NCBI RefSeq assembly: GCF_017876315.1 | Contig: NZ_JAGINU010000001.1 | Coordinates: 6,262,001-6,326,000, forward strand | Source of the DNA: Pseudonocardia parietis | GTDB lineage: Bacteria; Actinomycetota; Actinomycetes; Mycobacteriales; Pseudonocardiaceae | Direction: 5' to 3' | DNA length: 64,000 nucleotides | Shown here: one piece after another, positions 1 to 7,867 of the stretch | Layout of the letters: the number at the start of each line of letters is the position of its first letter | Numbering within the stretch: the first letter of the stretch is position 1 | Translations under genes and position numbers: made by a program | Notes under the pieces: generated by a model | Seen by the model: the letters and a program-made list of their open reading frames with translations, nothing else | Databases searched by the model: none | Told to the model about the DNA's origin: nothing

Positions 1-6
1 AGACAT
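1..6 (-). CDS. start of next phage head gene, probably major capsid protein (partial)
   Basis: An ATG at 6-4 on the minus strand is preceded by AAGGAGA (19-13) at a 6-nt spacing, so a well-initiated gene begins here and runs off the window. In HK97-type head modules the gene after portal and prohead protease encodes the major capsid protein. That identity is inference from gene order; only two codons are visible. Confidence 0.5.
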
Positions 7-51
7 GAGGCGTCTCCTTCATCTCTCGCGGGGGGGTTGTGTGCTGCGCGA

Positions 52-118
52 GGTGGTTGTCGACCTGCCCCGCAATGGGTACCGCTCAGTCCCGGACGGC
101 GGTGGTTGTCGACCTGCC
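52..118. repeat. 18-bp direct repeat in the gap before the capsid gene
   Basis: GGTGGTTGTCGACCTGCC occurs at 52-69 and again, identically, at 101-118. The copies are 49 bp apart in the non-coding gap between the prohead protease stop (142) and the downstream start at 6. Each contains a SalI-like GTCGAC palindrome. The function is unknown; a duplicated spacer or mRNA structure element is possible. Confidence 0.6.
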
Positions 119-141
119 GCCGGCCGGGACAAGCCCAGGCG

Positions 142-810
142 CTACGCCCAGGGGTCCTGTTCCTTGCCCAGAATCGCCATGCGGGCGGCCGGGCCGTACG
201 TCTTCGGGGTGTCCAGCTTCGGCGTCTTCCGGTCCGTGCGGACGAACAGCTTCCGCAGGTCGTTCGCCTCCGCCAGACACCGCACCTCCTCCAGCGGCGC
301 CTGCACCCGCTCGGCGAGGGACCGCAACCCGGACGTCGTGTCCGGGTAGGCGGGCACGTTCACCGGGGCGACGTCGACGAGCTGCGCCCCGACCAGAGTC
401 CGCAGCGGGAACCCCTGCTCGGTCAGCGTCCAGTCGTCCTCGAGGGTCCGGAACGCGAACGAGCTCTTCCGGACATCGCCGCGCTCGATCAGCTCCAGGA
501 TGTCCGTCCGCGACTGCGGCGGCTCCACCTCGTACGACAGCCCGTAGGCGTCGACAGACAGCCGCAGCGTGCCCGCCGCGGTCGTCCCCAACAGCATGTT
601 GTCGTCGTGGTTGTACCGGGCGATCACGTCCGGCCAGTCGTCACCACGGGACTTGTTGAACGCGATCGGGTCGACACGCTCGATGAACCCGCCCAGGTTC
701 CTCGACTCCCGGTTGAACACCGCCGCGTAGCCGCCGATCCTCCGGCGCCCATCATCGGCCTTACGTGCCTCCACCGGGACCGGCGTGTACCGCCGCTCTA
801 CCTCGGCCAT
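142..810 (-). CDS. HK97-family prohead maturation protease
   Basis: 222 aa. Serine protease of the caudovirus prohead family (S78/U35), which trims scaffold and capsid N-termini during head maturation. The N-terminal half has the family pattern GYAAVFNRES followed by the catalytic-His segment RYNHDD (about residues 66-71) and the catalytic-Ser segment RKSSFAF (about 114-120). Length is normal for a stand-alone protease. Its ATG overlaps the portal stop by one base (TGATG), so the two are translationally coupled. Position between portal and the presumed capsid gene is the standard order. Confidence 0.93.
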   Translation of the reverse strand: MAEVERRYTPVPVEARKADDGRRRIGGYAAVFNRESRNLGGFIERVDPIAFNKSRGDDWPDVIARYNHDDNMLLGTTAAGTLRLSVDAYGLSYEVEPPQSRTDILELIERGDVRKSSFAFRTLEDDWTLTEQGFPLRTLVGAQLVDVAPVNVPAYPDTTSGLRSLAERVQAPLEEVRCLAEANDLRKLFVRTDRKTPKLDTPKTYGPAARMAILGKEQDPWA

Positions 811-2042
811 CAGTACTCCGTTCCCGCGGCCCGTAGCCGCCTCACCGGTTCGTCCTCGTCATCACGCGGGACCGGGGTCGGCTTCCGCGCCGGGTCTGCC
901 ACTGGCCCGTACGTCTTCCCCTGCCCACCAGGCAACGGCGGCAAGTCTTCGAGCTCGCGGATCTCGTCTCGGTTCTTCCAGCCGTCCGTCAACGCGATGT
1001 GATGCGCCGCGTACCGCGACGTCAGATCCGCGCGGACCATCGCGTCCGCGTTGAACCGCACGTACTCCCCGTCCGGGATCAACCGGGAGAACGACGACTC
1101 CAACTTCGTCAACCACGGCCGCAGCGTGTACGTCACGAAGTTCAGCGACTGCTGCTCAACGTTCGCGTACGTCAGCGAACCGCCCGCCTCCCCGCCGATC
1201 ATGTCCGGCGGGATCCCGTAGATCGACGCGATCTGGTTGACCGTCATCTTCAGCGTCGCCAGGAACTGCGACTCGTCCGGAGACACCGTGATCGGGTTGT
1301 AGCGGGTCCCCAGGCCGAGCACGATCGGCTCCCGGCCCCGCGTCGCCTCCCGGAACCGGTCCTTCAACACCCGCGCCTGGTTCTGGTCGACGCTCTGGTC
1401 GGTCTCCAGCACACCGGACGGCACCGACCCGTTACGGAACCAGTCCCGCCCGAACTGCTGCGACAACAGACCCGTCTCGGTCGTCAACGCGAACGCGGAG
1501 ATCGGCGCCAACCCCAACACCTGCCCGGGCAGCACATAGCCCGGAATGTGCACCAAACGGCCCGGATCGACCCGCCGGCCCTTCCAGAACCACACCGGGC
1601 GGCGCCCCACGCTGAAGTTGTCGTCGACGGACACCTCGTCCGGGTGCAGCCACTCGATCCGCCGCGGGTACCCGTCACGGTCGAACAGCGGCACATACCC
1701 GTACGCGTTCCCACGGAGCAGCAGCGACGTCATCACCCGCTGCACCCACTCGTGCGTGGTCCCGAACTCCGTCGGGTCCGTGAACACCTCCGGGGCGCTC
1801 ATCGGCTTCCTGGCGCCGTCCGCGGTCCGCCGGAACGCCTGCAGGGGCAGCGCAGCCACCGAATCGGCCAGCAGACGGGTCGCCGAGTACACGGGCGCCA
1901 ACGTCAGCGCCGTTTCGATGTCCGCAGCGTGGACCTGCGGCGGCAGATCGACGCCGTGCCCCCACACGTCCTCGCGGGTGAACGCACGCTTCCCCTCGTC
2001 GGGGTTGCCCGGCCGGAACAGCCGAGTGAACCAGTTACTCAA
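810..2042 (-). CDS. HK97-family phage portal protein
   Basis: 410 aa. It forms the dodecameric ring at the head vertex through which DNA is packaged. The sequence is typical of the HK97 portal family: basic N-terminus (SNWFTRLFRPG), the central VNQIASIYGIPPDMIG segment and FVTYTLRPWL near residue 290. The apparent start is TTG at 2042, supported by GAGGGGG about 6 nt upstream. No in-frame ATG or GTG fits better. It lies 16 bp after the large terminase and overlaps the protease start by 1 nt. Tail residues after about 380 are low complexity. Confidence 0.95.
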   Translation of the reverse strand: MSNWFTRLFRPGNPDEGKRAFTREDVWGHGVDLPPQVHAADIETALTLAPVYSATRLLADSVAALPLQAFRRTADGARKPMSAPEVFTDPTEFGTTHEWVQRVMTSLLLRGNAYGYVPLFDRDGYPRRIEWLHPDEVSVDDNFSVGRRPVWFWKGRRVDPGRLVHIPGYVLPGQVLGLAPISAFALTTETGLLSQQFGRDWFRNGSVPSGVLETDQSVDQNQARVLKDRFREATRGREPIVLGLGTRYNPITVSPDESQFLATLKMTVNQIASIYGIPPDMIGGEAGGSLTYANVEQQSLNFVTYTLRPWLTKLESSFSRLIPDGEYVRFNADAMVRADLTSRYAAHHIALTDGWKNRDEIRELEDLPPLPGGQGKTYGPVADPARKPTPVPRDDEDEPVRRLRAAGTEY

Positions 2043-2058
2043 CCGGCACCCCCTCGGC

Positions 2059-3696
2059 TCACCAGACGTTCGCGATCAGGTCTGCTTCGGCCAGGGCACC
2101 GTGTTCGATCGCCATCCCCCGCCCGAACGTGGCCAGAATCCCGGCCACGAACGCGTCAATGAGTACGTCACGCTTCTTTTTCACGATCTTGCGGTAGCGG
2201 TCGTTGATCTGGGCTTCCGCGTCTTCCCGCGGCGGCTTCCGCCGGCCCAGCGCGACTGCCGCGGCGTATGCGTGCTCGGCGACCGTGTCGTCGCCGTCGT
2301 GGGTGAACTCGCCCTCGCCGGTGCGGTAAGCCGTCTCCCACAGGTCGATGGCGGCGTCCATGCGCTGCTCGACGTTCGTCGGGAACTCCACCACCACCGG
2401 TTTCCCGGCCCGGTTCTTCCCGAGGCGGCCATCCCAGCGGTCGATGTTCGTCTGCCACCGGTACGGGTCGCATACGAGGTGCCAGACCTCGTATGCGGCG
2501 GCCGCATCGGCCACCGCCTGGTCCACTTCCGCCTCGGGGACCTTCCCGCCGTGCTCGGCCGGGACCCACACCCCAAGTCGGAACCACCGGCCATCCGAGA
2601 TCCGGCACGCCAGCAGGGCCGTCGCATCCCGGGCCCGCGACCCGTCGAAGCCGAGCGCCACACGCGTCCCCGCGGCGAGCTCGCCCTCGGGTCGGGCAAG
2701 CGCCTTCCAGCGGGTCGCGTCCACGGCGTCCCGCTCACCGACCGTGACCTCGTCGAGGAAGTAGCGGCGCGCCTCCGCCTCGCCGGTCGCCGGGTCACGA
2801 ATCTGGGCCAGAATCGCCCGTTCGTTGACCCATCCGCCCGCTTTCCGGCAGGAATCGCCGTACTTGATGACGATCCGCTCCATCACGAGCTTGTCGTCCT
2901 CGAAGTCCGCCGACGACATCCGCGGCAGGTCCGCTGCCGCATGGTCGAGGTAGATGCCGGGGGCCTTGCCCTCCGCGGTGAGCTGCGCCGCCGACCTTTC
3001 CGACGGGTCCCACGCGTTCGTCACCTCAGTCCAGGTGCCGCCCATCCCGGCGAGGTTCCGCTTCATCGCCCGCGACAACCCGAGTCCGCCATCCCGTTCC
3101 GTCATCAGGTGCGGCTCTGTGAACGACGCGAAGCTGATCGGGTTGCCCAGACGGGACCTAGCGGCCGCTGTGACGGGCTCGATCCAGCCGTCGCCGTTCG
3201 GGAGCTTGATCCGGGTCTCGCCGATGTCCAGGCCAGGCAGGTCAGCGAGTGGCCCCTCGGACAGCATCCGGAACAGCGGCCGGTACGTGTTGTCCGTGTT
3301 CTCTTCGGACGTGCCCGCGATCTGCACCCACGGTGTGTCGACTGGCCGGCCGACCGGCTCCCCGTCGGCGTCCCACCCGTCGAACTGCACCGGGCCGAGC
3401 GCATGAGCGGCGCAACGGGCCGCCGCGAGGGGATCCTTGCCGTGTTTCTGCGGTCTACGGAGCTGCGCGCCGTAGTAGACGAGCCCGTCGACCGGTTTCG
3501 GGTACTTCGGGTGCGGCTTCCCCTTCGGGTGCAACCGGTACACGTGCAACAGGTGTCGGGCCTGCTCGTTCGTCAGGATGTACGGCTCGCCGCGGCGCGG
3601 GCCGTCCGGGATGATGATGCTGTCTTCGATCCACTCGATGACCTGCCACCCGAGCGTCGGGAACTCACCCGGCTCCGACGGACCCCTCCACGGCAT
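2059..3696 (-). CDS. phage terminase large subunit
   Basis: 545 aa. Packaging motor ATPase plus nuclease. The N-terminal ATPase contains a Walker-A-like RRPQKHGKD (about residues 80-88), the IAGTSEENT segment following beta-2, and a Walker-B region near SFASFTEPHL. The C-terminal nuclease half shows an RNase-H-like first acidic strand (ALGFDGSRARDATAL, about residues 345-360) and a late acidic motif (KKRDVLIDAFVAGIL). Length is usual for actinophage TerL. The gene follows TerS by 47 bp and precedes portal by 16 bp, the normal packaging order. Confidence 0.94.
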   Translation of the reverse strand: MPWRGPSEPGEFPTLGWQVIEWIEDSIIIPDGPRRGEPYILTNEQARHLLHVYRLHPKGKPHPKYPKPVDGLVYYGAQLRRPQKHGKDPLAAARCAAHALGPVQFDGWDADGEPVGRPVDTPWVQIAGTSEENTDNTYRPLFRMLSEGPLADLPGLDIGETRIKLPNGDGWIEPVTAAARSRLGNPISFASFTEPHLMTERDGGLGLSRAMKRNLAGMGGTWTEVTNAWDPSERSAAQLTAEGKAPGIYLDHAAADLPRMSSADFEDDKLVMERIVIKYGDSCRKAGGWVNERAILAQIRDPATGEAEARRYFLDEVTVGERDAVDATRWKALARPEGELAAGTRVALGFDGSRARDATALLACRISDGRWFRLGVWVPAEHGGKVPEAEVDQAVADAAAAYEVWHLVCDPYRWQTNIDRWDGRLGKNRAGKPVVVEFPTNVEQRMDAAIDLWETAYRTGEGEFTHDGDDTVAEHAYAAAVALGRRKPPREDAEAQINDRYRKIVKKKRDVLIDAFVAGILATFGRGMAIEHGALAEADLIANVW

Positions 3697-3743
3697 ACGA
3701 TCCGCCCCCTCAGAGGCCGAAGCGCCCGGTCAAGAGGCCAATT

Positions 3744-4340
3744 TCAGTCCACAGCCTTCAGATTCCGGCGGCGAGGAGCAGCCGGCGCCTTACGGGCCGC
3801 CCTGTCCGCACGTTCGCTACCGAGCTCATCGGCGCTGATCTCCCACCGGAGCCGGAGCATCGCCAGCGGCGACAACCCCAGACGATCCGACAACTGCCGG
3901 GCTTCCTTCGCCGCGTCCATGTCGCCGAGCTCCCCGCGGATCTGCCAGCGTGCATACTGCGCCACCGTCCGCGTCCACCCCAGCCGCTCCCACGCCACAG
4001 CCTGCGGAGTACGCCACAAGTCTGCCCAGAGGGCCTGTTCCTGCTCCCCGATGGCCTCAATCTCGGCCGAAAGGATCTCCGCGCGCTCACGCAGGCTGAG
4101 TAGGCGCCGTTGAGCGTTCTTCGCCTCCCGGCCCGTGCCCTGTGCTTCCACGCTCGCGTCGTCGATCTGCTCGTTCAAGCGGTCGAGCTTCGCCTGACCG
4201 ACCACGTCCGGCGCGAGCGGCCAGCCCGGCACATCGCCCGTGCGGCCCTCGACGGGGAGCTTTGTGAACTGTGTCGGCGCGTTACGTCGCCGACGGTTCG
4301 GGTTCGGTGTCGCGCTCGGCGGCGGGCCGGCTCCGGCCAT
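3744..4340 (-). CDS. phage terminase small subunit
   Basis: 198 aa. DNA-recognition partner of TerL. The N-terminus has the motif RRNAPTQFTKLP plus GRTGDVPGWPL, characteristic of actinophage small terminases. A predicted coiled-coil/helical segment (LDRLNEQIDDA onward) and a basic C-terminal tail follow. The ORF overlaps the 3' end of the HNH gene by about 59 nt; a later start is possible but would remove the conserved N-terminal motif. Identity rests on motif memory plus position directly before TerL. Confidence 0.8.
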   Translation of the reverse strand: MAGAGPPPSATPNPNRRRRNAPTQFTKLPVEGRTGDVPGWPLAPDVVGQAKLDRLNEQIDDASVEAQGTGREAKNAQRRLLSLRERAEILSAEIEAIGEQEQALWADLWRTPQAVAWERLGWTRTVAQYARWQIRGELGDMDAAKEARQLSDRLGLSPLAMLRLRWEISADELGSERADRAARKAPAAPRRRNLKAVD

Positions 4341-5073
4341 TGCGGAACCTCCACTCCGTTATCAGCAGCGCTCTCCGGGAGCTGTTATGCCTCTTGCACG
4401 CTGGCACGAGGTTCCCCTCGTGGTTCGTACCGCCCCTGGAGACCGGAATGACGTGATCGACCGTGTCCGGGAACTCAGGACAGGTCCAGCACGTCCGACC
4501 TCGCCGCTGCCAGTGCAGTAGGAGCCGGCGACGCTGATGCTGGTTGAGGCCGGGCGCGCCGCTCTCCCAGGTGCGCCGACGCCCCTTCCGGGTTCGCTCG
4601 TCCGGCGCGGCTGGTGGGTGGAACGATCGGTAGCAGGCCCGCGAGCAATGAGCGTCCGGGTTCCGCTTCCACAGCGCCGTACCGCACGGACACTCGACCC
4701 ACGACTTGAACGCTCGATGAGCGCGGCATCGTGACGCTGGCGCTCCGCCACCGGGATGGTCAAATTCGGTGCCACAGACGGCGCAACGCACCCTGTGGAC
4801 GACCAGAACGCGCCGAACACGGACGGATTGCAGCTCAGCCGCCCATGCGTCCGGATCCGAACGCAGCACGCGGTGACGCGCGACCGACTTGCATCTCGAC
4901 GAGCACCACACCCGCGGACGGCCTCGGCCCTGCCGAGCCGGAAGCGGCGCGCCGCATCCTCTGCACACGAGCTCCATTGTGCCGCGCGCCAACGCTCGGC
5001 GCGCACAAGTCGGACGGCCGATTCCGCCTTCCAGACTGCGTACACATTGCGGCGCAGGTGGTAGCAGGGTCAC
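4282..5073 (-). CDS. HNH endonuclease with N-terminal zinc fingers, beside terminase
   Basis: 263 aa from a GTG at 5073 with GAAGG 6 nt upstream; an ATG at 4977 is the alternative. The N-terminal half carries paired cysteine knuckles (CRGCG / CSSRC, CAVCG, CPCG / CSRAC). The C-terminal half has a full HNH core: CWTCPEFPDTVDHVIPVSRGG, then NLVPACKRHNSSR. HNH proteins beside terminase genes are needed for cos cleavage or packaging in several siphoviruses, so a packaging role is inferred. A free-standing homing endonuclease is the alternative. Confidence 0.85.
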   Translation of the reverse strand: MTLLPPAPQCVRSLEGGIGRPTCARRALARGTMELVCRGCGAPLPARQGRGRPRVWCSSRCKSVARHRVLRSDPDAWAAELQSVRVRRVLVVHRVRCAVCGTEFDHPGGGAPASRCRAHRAFKSWVECPCGTALWKRNPDAHCSRACYRSFHPPAAPDERTRKGRRRTWESGAPGLNQHQRRRLLLHWQRRGRTCWTCPEFPDTVDHVIPVSRGGTNHEGNLVPACKRHNSSRRALLITEWRFRNGRSRPAAERDTEPEPSAT

Positions 5074-5196
5074 GGCGCCTTCAGCCTCAAAAAATGCAGG
5101 TCAGGGGCTTGTCTGCGATCACCACATGATCGACAGTCTGCAAACGTGCAGGTCAGAGGCTTGCGCGTAGCGGATCAGTTGTGGATCTCTAGTGGA
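5074..5196. other. candidate cos / terminase-recognition region with direct repeats
   Basis: This gap lies between two HNH genes just upstream of TerS. It holds a 17-bp direct repeat, TGCAGGTCAGGGGCTTG (5095-5111) and TGCAGGTCAGAGGCTTG (5147-5163), 16/17 identical and 52 bp apart. It also has an A-run (5089-5094) and a cluster of GATC palindromes (around 5175-5210). Cos sites of HNH-TerS-TerL phages usually lie here. The repeats are seen; the cos role is inferred. Confidence 0.4.
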
Positions 5197-5505
5197 TCAC
5201 TGGTGATCGTCGATCTTCGATGTGAGCGGCGGCCATGAGCGCAGCGGGACCGACGACGACGCCGTCACAGCATCGGTTCGCTCGTCGTTCAGGTACTTCT
5301 GCCCGGTCGAGTCGAGGCGGTACCACTCGACGTCGAGCCACGCACAGATCACGCGCTCGCCATCACGCGTCACCACGTTGCCGATCTCGATGCGGCACTC
5401 ACGCACGTTGTCCGCATCGAACCCATGATCAGCAAGCCACGCAGTCGCATCATCGAGCGTGATCACGTGCGTGACTGGCGCATTGAGCTTGGGCTCGACA
5501 CTCAC
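5197..5505 (-). CDS. small phage protein of unknown function
   Basis: 102 aa from GTG 5505, chosen because it overlaps the upstream HNH stop as GTGA; a longer ORF start at 5571 lacks a ribosome site. The sequence has a mixed alpha/beta look (THVITLDDATAWLADHGFD, then VICAWLDVEWYRLD) and an acidic-polar tail. No recognised domain. Located between the two HNH genes in the packaging module. Confidence 0.6.
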   Translation of the reverse strand: MSVEPKLNAPVTHVITLDDATAWLADHGFDADNVRECRIEIGNVVTRDGERVICAWLDVEWYRLDSTGQKYLNDERTDAVTASSSVPLRSWPPLTSKIDDHQ

Positions 5506-5834
5506 TGTCGCTTCACCACACCTGTTCTCCTGTTGGGCCTGCGTGAGTTGCACACCCTGCACACCACGCACACATCATCGAGTGAGCGTGCGGGCCAACG
5601 CAGGTGATCCCCACTCAGTGGGTTGTCCTCACTGCCTGTGTGCCCACAGTCCGTGCACCACGGGTGCAGGTGGATGGCCTGGGCTACCAGCCTGCGCCAC
5701 GCACTGTCATACCCACGCTCGGCAGCAGTACCCCTCTTACTATCTATCGCCCGCTGCCTGCCCTGCTGGCAGGTGGGGCAGCGTGACCCTGCACGGGTGA
5801 GAGCCCCGCACCCCAGGCAGGGGCGGGCAGCCAC
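5502..5834 (-). CDS. phage HNH endonuclease (McrA-like, packaging type)
   Basis: 110 aa, GTG start overlapping the upstream small ORF (TAGTG). The N-terminal CLGCG / CPTC knuckle is followed by RGYDSAWRRLVAQAI, typical of actinophage HNH proteins encoded before terminase. The nuclease core comprises CTDCGHTG, LSGDHLRWP and CRVCNSRR. Together with the neighbouring larger HNH this gives two different HNH enzymes within 1.6 kb. Likely role: assisting terminase cleavage at cos, by analogy with HK97 gp74-type proteins. Confidence 0.88.
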   Translation of the reverse strand: MAARPCLGCGALTRAGSRCPTCQQGRQRAIDSKRGTAAERGYDSAWRRLVAQAIHLHPWCTDCGHTGSEDNPLSGDHLRWPARSLDDVCVVCRVCNSRRPNRRTGVVKRQ

Positions 5835-5947
5835 TACTTCCCGGGCTTGGGCCCGGGCTTCTGCCCGCGCCCCTTCAGGCGCTTGTCCTTACCGGTGCCC
5901 GTGGAGGGCTTGTTCTCGGAGGGCTGCTTCCCGCGGCCATCGGCCAT
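5834..5947 (-). CDS. 37-aa basic Lys/Gly/Pro-rich peptide
   Basis: A very small ORF, ATG at 5947 with AGAGGT about 7 nt upstream, ending TAG at 5834 where it overlaps the HNH GTG by one base. The product (MADGRGKQPSENKPSTG, then lysine/glycine/proline-rich to the C-terminus) is highly basic and presumably disordered; it could bind nucleic acid. It appears to be the first gene of the leftward packaging operon. Support comes from the ribosome site and coupling, not homology. Confidence 0.55.
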   Translation of the reverse strand: MADGRGKQPSENKPSTGTGKDKRLKGRGQKPGPKPGK

Positions 5948-6047
5948 GACGCACCTCTTACTATCTCGCCGGGGCCAGGCTGGAGTTAGTAGAACGGGCG
6001 GTCAGTCGCCCGTTTCGGGTGTAACAGACGCCCGCGCCGTGCGACTC

Positions 6048-6065
6048 TGTCGGGTACACCCCACA
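6048..6065 (+). promoter_or_regulatory. predicted phage-repressor operator in the 5.95-6.08 kb divergent gap
   Basis: TGTCGGGTACACCCCACA, 16/18 identical to the site at 32,611-32,628 before the excisionase-like gene. It lies 20 bp before the ATG of the rightward cargo gene, in the gap that also serves the leftward packaging operon. Repressor binding here would silence one or both directions. Seen: the sequence match. Inferred: repressor binding. Confidence 0.6.
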
Positions 6066-6084
6066 CACCGACCGGAGGTCAGCC

Positions 6085-6864
6085 ATGCCTGACGGGCAGA
6101 GGCAGTCGACCGAGCACCAGCCCCACTACCAGCCGCAGCCCCGCAACGGGTTCGGCATCACAGCGCTCGTCCTGGCGCTGATCGGGCTGGTGTTCGGGCT
6201 CATCCCGTTCACCGGGTTCATCGCCCTCATCCTCGGCGCGCTCGCCGTCCTCTTCGGGCTGCTCGGGTGGGCCCGAACCCGACGCGGCACCGCCAACAAC
6301 CCGAAGATGTCGGCCGTCGGCACCGCGCTCGGCGCTATCGCGGTCGCGCTCGGCATCTGGGGCATCGTGATCGTGTTCCAAGCGACCGACCAGCTCGTGC
6401 AGGACCTGGACCAGGCCGTGAACCCGGCTCCAGGGGTCATCGCCCCCGTCGACGGCGCGGCACCTGTCGAGGCCCCGGTGGAGGACGCCTCGATCCCCGA
6501 GGCGCCGGCCGGGCAGACTGTTTCGGTGGGGCCGCTGGACGTGACCGCGGCGGACCTGAAGCTTCTCACTGACGAGTTCACCGACGATCAGCTGTGCTCG
6601 GCTGTCGAGTACCGGAACGTCGGGAACGGCACCGCGTCGTACAACTCGTTCGATTGGAAGCTTCAGGACCCGAACGGGGTGATCCACTCGTCGGGGATCC
6701 CGTTCGGCGCGGAGTCGCCGTTGAACTCGGGGCAGCTCGCGCCGGGTGGGACGGTGAGCGGCGACGTGTGCTTCGACGCGAGCGCCAGCGGCGCCTACCA
6801 GCTCCAGTACGCGAGCAGCATGATGGCGGCGACGCCGCAGGCCACGTGGGCGCTTCAGCACTGA
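6085..6864 (+). CDS. membrane protein, DUF4190-like N-terminus plus DUF4352-like domain; prophage cargo gene
   Basis: 259 aa, ATG preceded by GGAGG. After a short polar N-terminus there are two hydrophobic helices (about residues 24-60) and a third near 78-98, the DUF4190 arrangement. An acidic Pro/Ala linker follows, then an outside beta-domain (about 150-259, with two cysteines) resembling DUF4352/immunoprotective extracellular domains. It faces opposite to the surrounding phage genes and has its own promoter region and its own terminator, the hallmarks of a moron (lysogen-expressed cargo). A surface role is inferred. Confidence 0.7.
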   Translation: MPDGQRQSTEHQPHYQPQPRNGFGITALVLALIGLVFGLIPFTGFIALILGALAVLFGLLGWARTRRGTANNPKMSAVGTALGAIAVALGIWGIVIVFQATDQLVQDLDQAVNPAPGVIAPVDGAAPVEAPVEDASIPEAPAGQTVSVGPLDVTAADLKLLTDEFTDDQLCSAVEYRNVGNGTASYNSFDWKLQDPNGVIHSSGIPFGAESPLNSGQLAPGGTVSGDVCFDASASGAYQLQYASSMMAATPQATWALQH

Positions 6865-6881
6865 CCGTCTAGAACGCGTTT

Positions 6882-6919
6882 CGGGCGGGTCCTACGGTGT
6901 AGGGCCCGCCCGTCGTTTT
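6882..6919 (+). terminator. Rho-independent terminator of the cargo gene
   Basis: A 13-bp stem (6882-6894 with 6900-6912, one G-T pair) closes a 5-nt loop CGGTG and is followed by TCGTTTT. It lies 18 bp after the TGA of the cargo gene and isolates that gene from the convergent leftward operon ending at 6966. Confidence 0.85.
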
Positions 6920-6965
6920 GGGCACACTAGTGCCGGGTGCAGCGTCGCATATGCAAGATCACTGG

Positions 6966-7313
6966 TCAACATGCCACGCGGTCGGCCGCGTCACGCACGG
7001 CGGCGACCTTGACGCGGATCAGCTTGTCCGGGCCGACGTGTGCGCGTTCGGCCCGCTTCTCAGCGACCCACGCGTAGACCCATCGGACGGACCTTCCGGT
7101 GAGCAGCGCCGCTTCGGCGACGGTGATGCGGTCGTCGTCGTAGTACTGGTCGACCTGCGGCAGTACCCATTCCTCGCCGACCTTGACCGCTGCGTCGTCG
7201 ATGACGGCGCACGCGGCGGGGTCGGTGTTCAGCAAGGCCTTCCGGTACTCGTGGGCGACTTGCCGGGCCCGGTCGACGGCCCGATCCCCGGGGAGCGGCC
7301 ACCGGGCGGTCAC
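6966..7313 (-). CDS. putative DNA-binding phage protein (helix-turn-helix)
   Basis: 115 aa, GTG start overlapping the upstream stop (GTGA). The C-terminal half contains a recognisable HTH-like segment, RITVAEAALLTGRSVRWVYAW (about residues 62-82), preceded by an acidic helical region. Last gene of a six-gene leftward run (9026 to 6966). Possible transcriptional regulator or late-gene switch protein; no family recognised. Confidence 0.6.
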   Translation of the reverse strand: MTARWPLPGDRAVDRARQVAHEYRKALLNTDPAACAVIDDAAVKVGEEWVLPQVDQYYDDDRITVAEAALLTGRSVRWVYAWVAEKRAERAHVGPDKLIRVKVAAVRDAADRVAC

Positions 7314-7567
7314 CCGTCATCCTCATCGTCGGTGACCACGATCGCGTCGCCGTCCATGGCCTGGCGGGCGGCGGACAGCAGCCCGAGATGAGAGATCCAG
7401 TCGGTCCCTTCCGAGTGGTACATGCCGAGCATGGTCCGCCCGGTCTCTAAGTCGACGATCTTCGCGATGACCAACGCTTCCGTGATCCGCTCGTCGGGTT
7501 CCAGGCTGGCCCTGACACCGAGCGCGTCGAGCGCCCCGCCGATCGGCTGCCGCTCGTCGTCGCTCAC
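7310..7567 (-). CDS. small acidic phage protein
   Basis: 85 aa from GTG 7567 (GTGA overlap with the upstream gene), ending with a very acidic tail (VVTDDEDDG). The middle part (TEALVIAKIVDLETGRTMLGM) looks like a short beta-rich domain. No family recognised. Its place in a tightly overlapping chain supports it as real. Confidence 0.6.
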   Translation of the reverse strand: MSDDERQPIGGALDALGVRASLEPDERITEALVIAKIVDLETGRTMLGMYHSEGTDWISHLGLLSAARQAMDGDAIVVTDDEDDG

Positions 7568-7758
7568 GCGGTGGTTCCCTTGCGGTCGGGGGCGGGGCCG
7601 GACCAGTCGTCGCCGAACCAGTACTCGGCGTCGGCTTCCCAGTCGATGAGGTCGGGGTGTTCGGCGAGCATGTCGACGGGCCGGTAGAAGTCGCAGGTGG
7701 GTGCGTGGCGGCGGATCCCGCCGCTGATCTTCCCGCCGCACTTCGCGCAGCTACCCAT
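7564..7758 (-). CDS. 64-aa zinc-ribbon-like phage protein
   Basis: Starts at ATG 7758 (MGSCAKCGGKISGG), which overlaps the preceding gene by 8 nt. It has a CAKCGG knuckle and a later H-x3-C pair (HAPTC), suggesting one zinc site near the N-terminus, then an acidic aromatic tail (YWFGDDW). Function unknown; one of several mini zinc-binding proteins in this element. Confidence 0.6.
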   Translation of the reverse strand: MGSCAKCGGKISGGIRRHAPTCDFYRPVDMLAEHPDLIDWEADAEYWFGDDWSGPAPDRKGTTA

Positions 7759-7867
7759 CGGTCGCCTCCTCCACGTGCCCGACGCGGCGGAGCGCCGCCT
7801 CACACTCGGTGCGGGACACCGGTCGGCGGGCGAGCGCCGTACACCCGGGACACAGGTCGTCCGTCAC
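7751..7867 (-). CDS. 38-aa cysteine-containing phage peptide
   Basis: GTG at 7867 overlaps the upstream stop as GTGA; TAG at 7751. The product starts VTDDLCPGCTALARRPVSRT and carries a CPGC knuckle plus a third cysteine. Too short for a known domain; supported by perfect coupling on both sides. Confidence 0.5.
   Translation of the reverse strand: MTDDLCPGCTALARRPVSRTECEAALRRVGHVEEATDG

Noticed and set aside
1546..4113. Very long plus-strand open frame (855 codons) opposite terminase and portal
   Set aside because: High-GC antisense shadow: Arg/Pro-rich, no ribosome site, and the minus strand holds clear terminase and portal proteins.
4282..5834. The two HNH genes as homing-endonuclease insertions or intron remnants
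   Set aside because: No disrupted host gene or intron boundary is visible; location beside terminase favours a packaging role.
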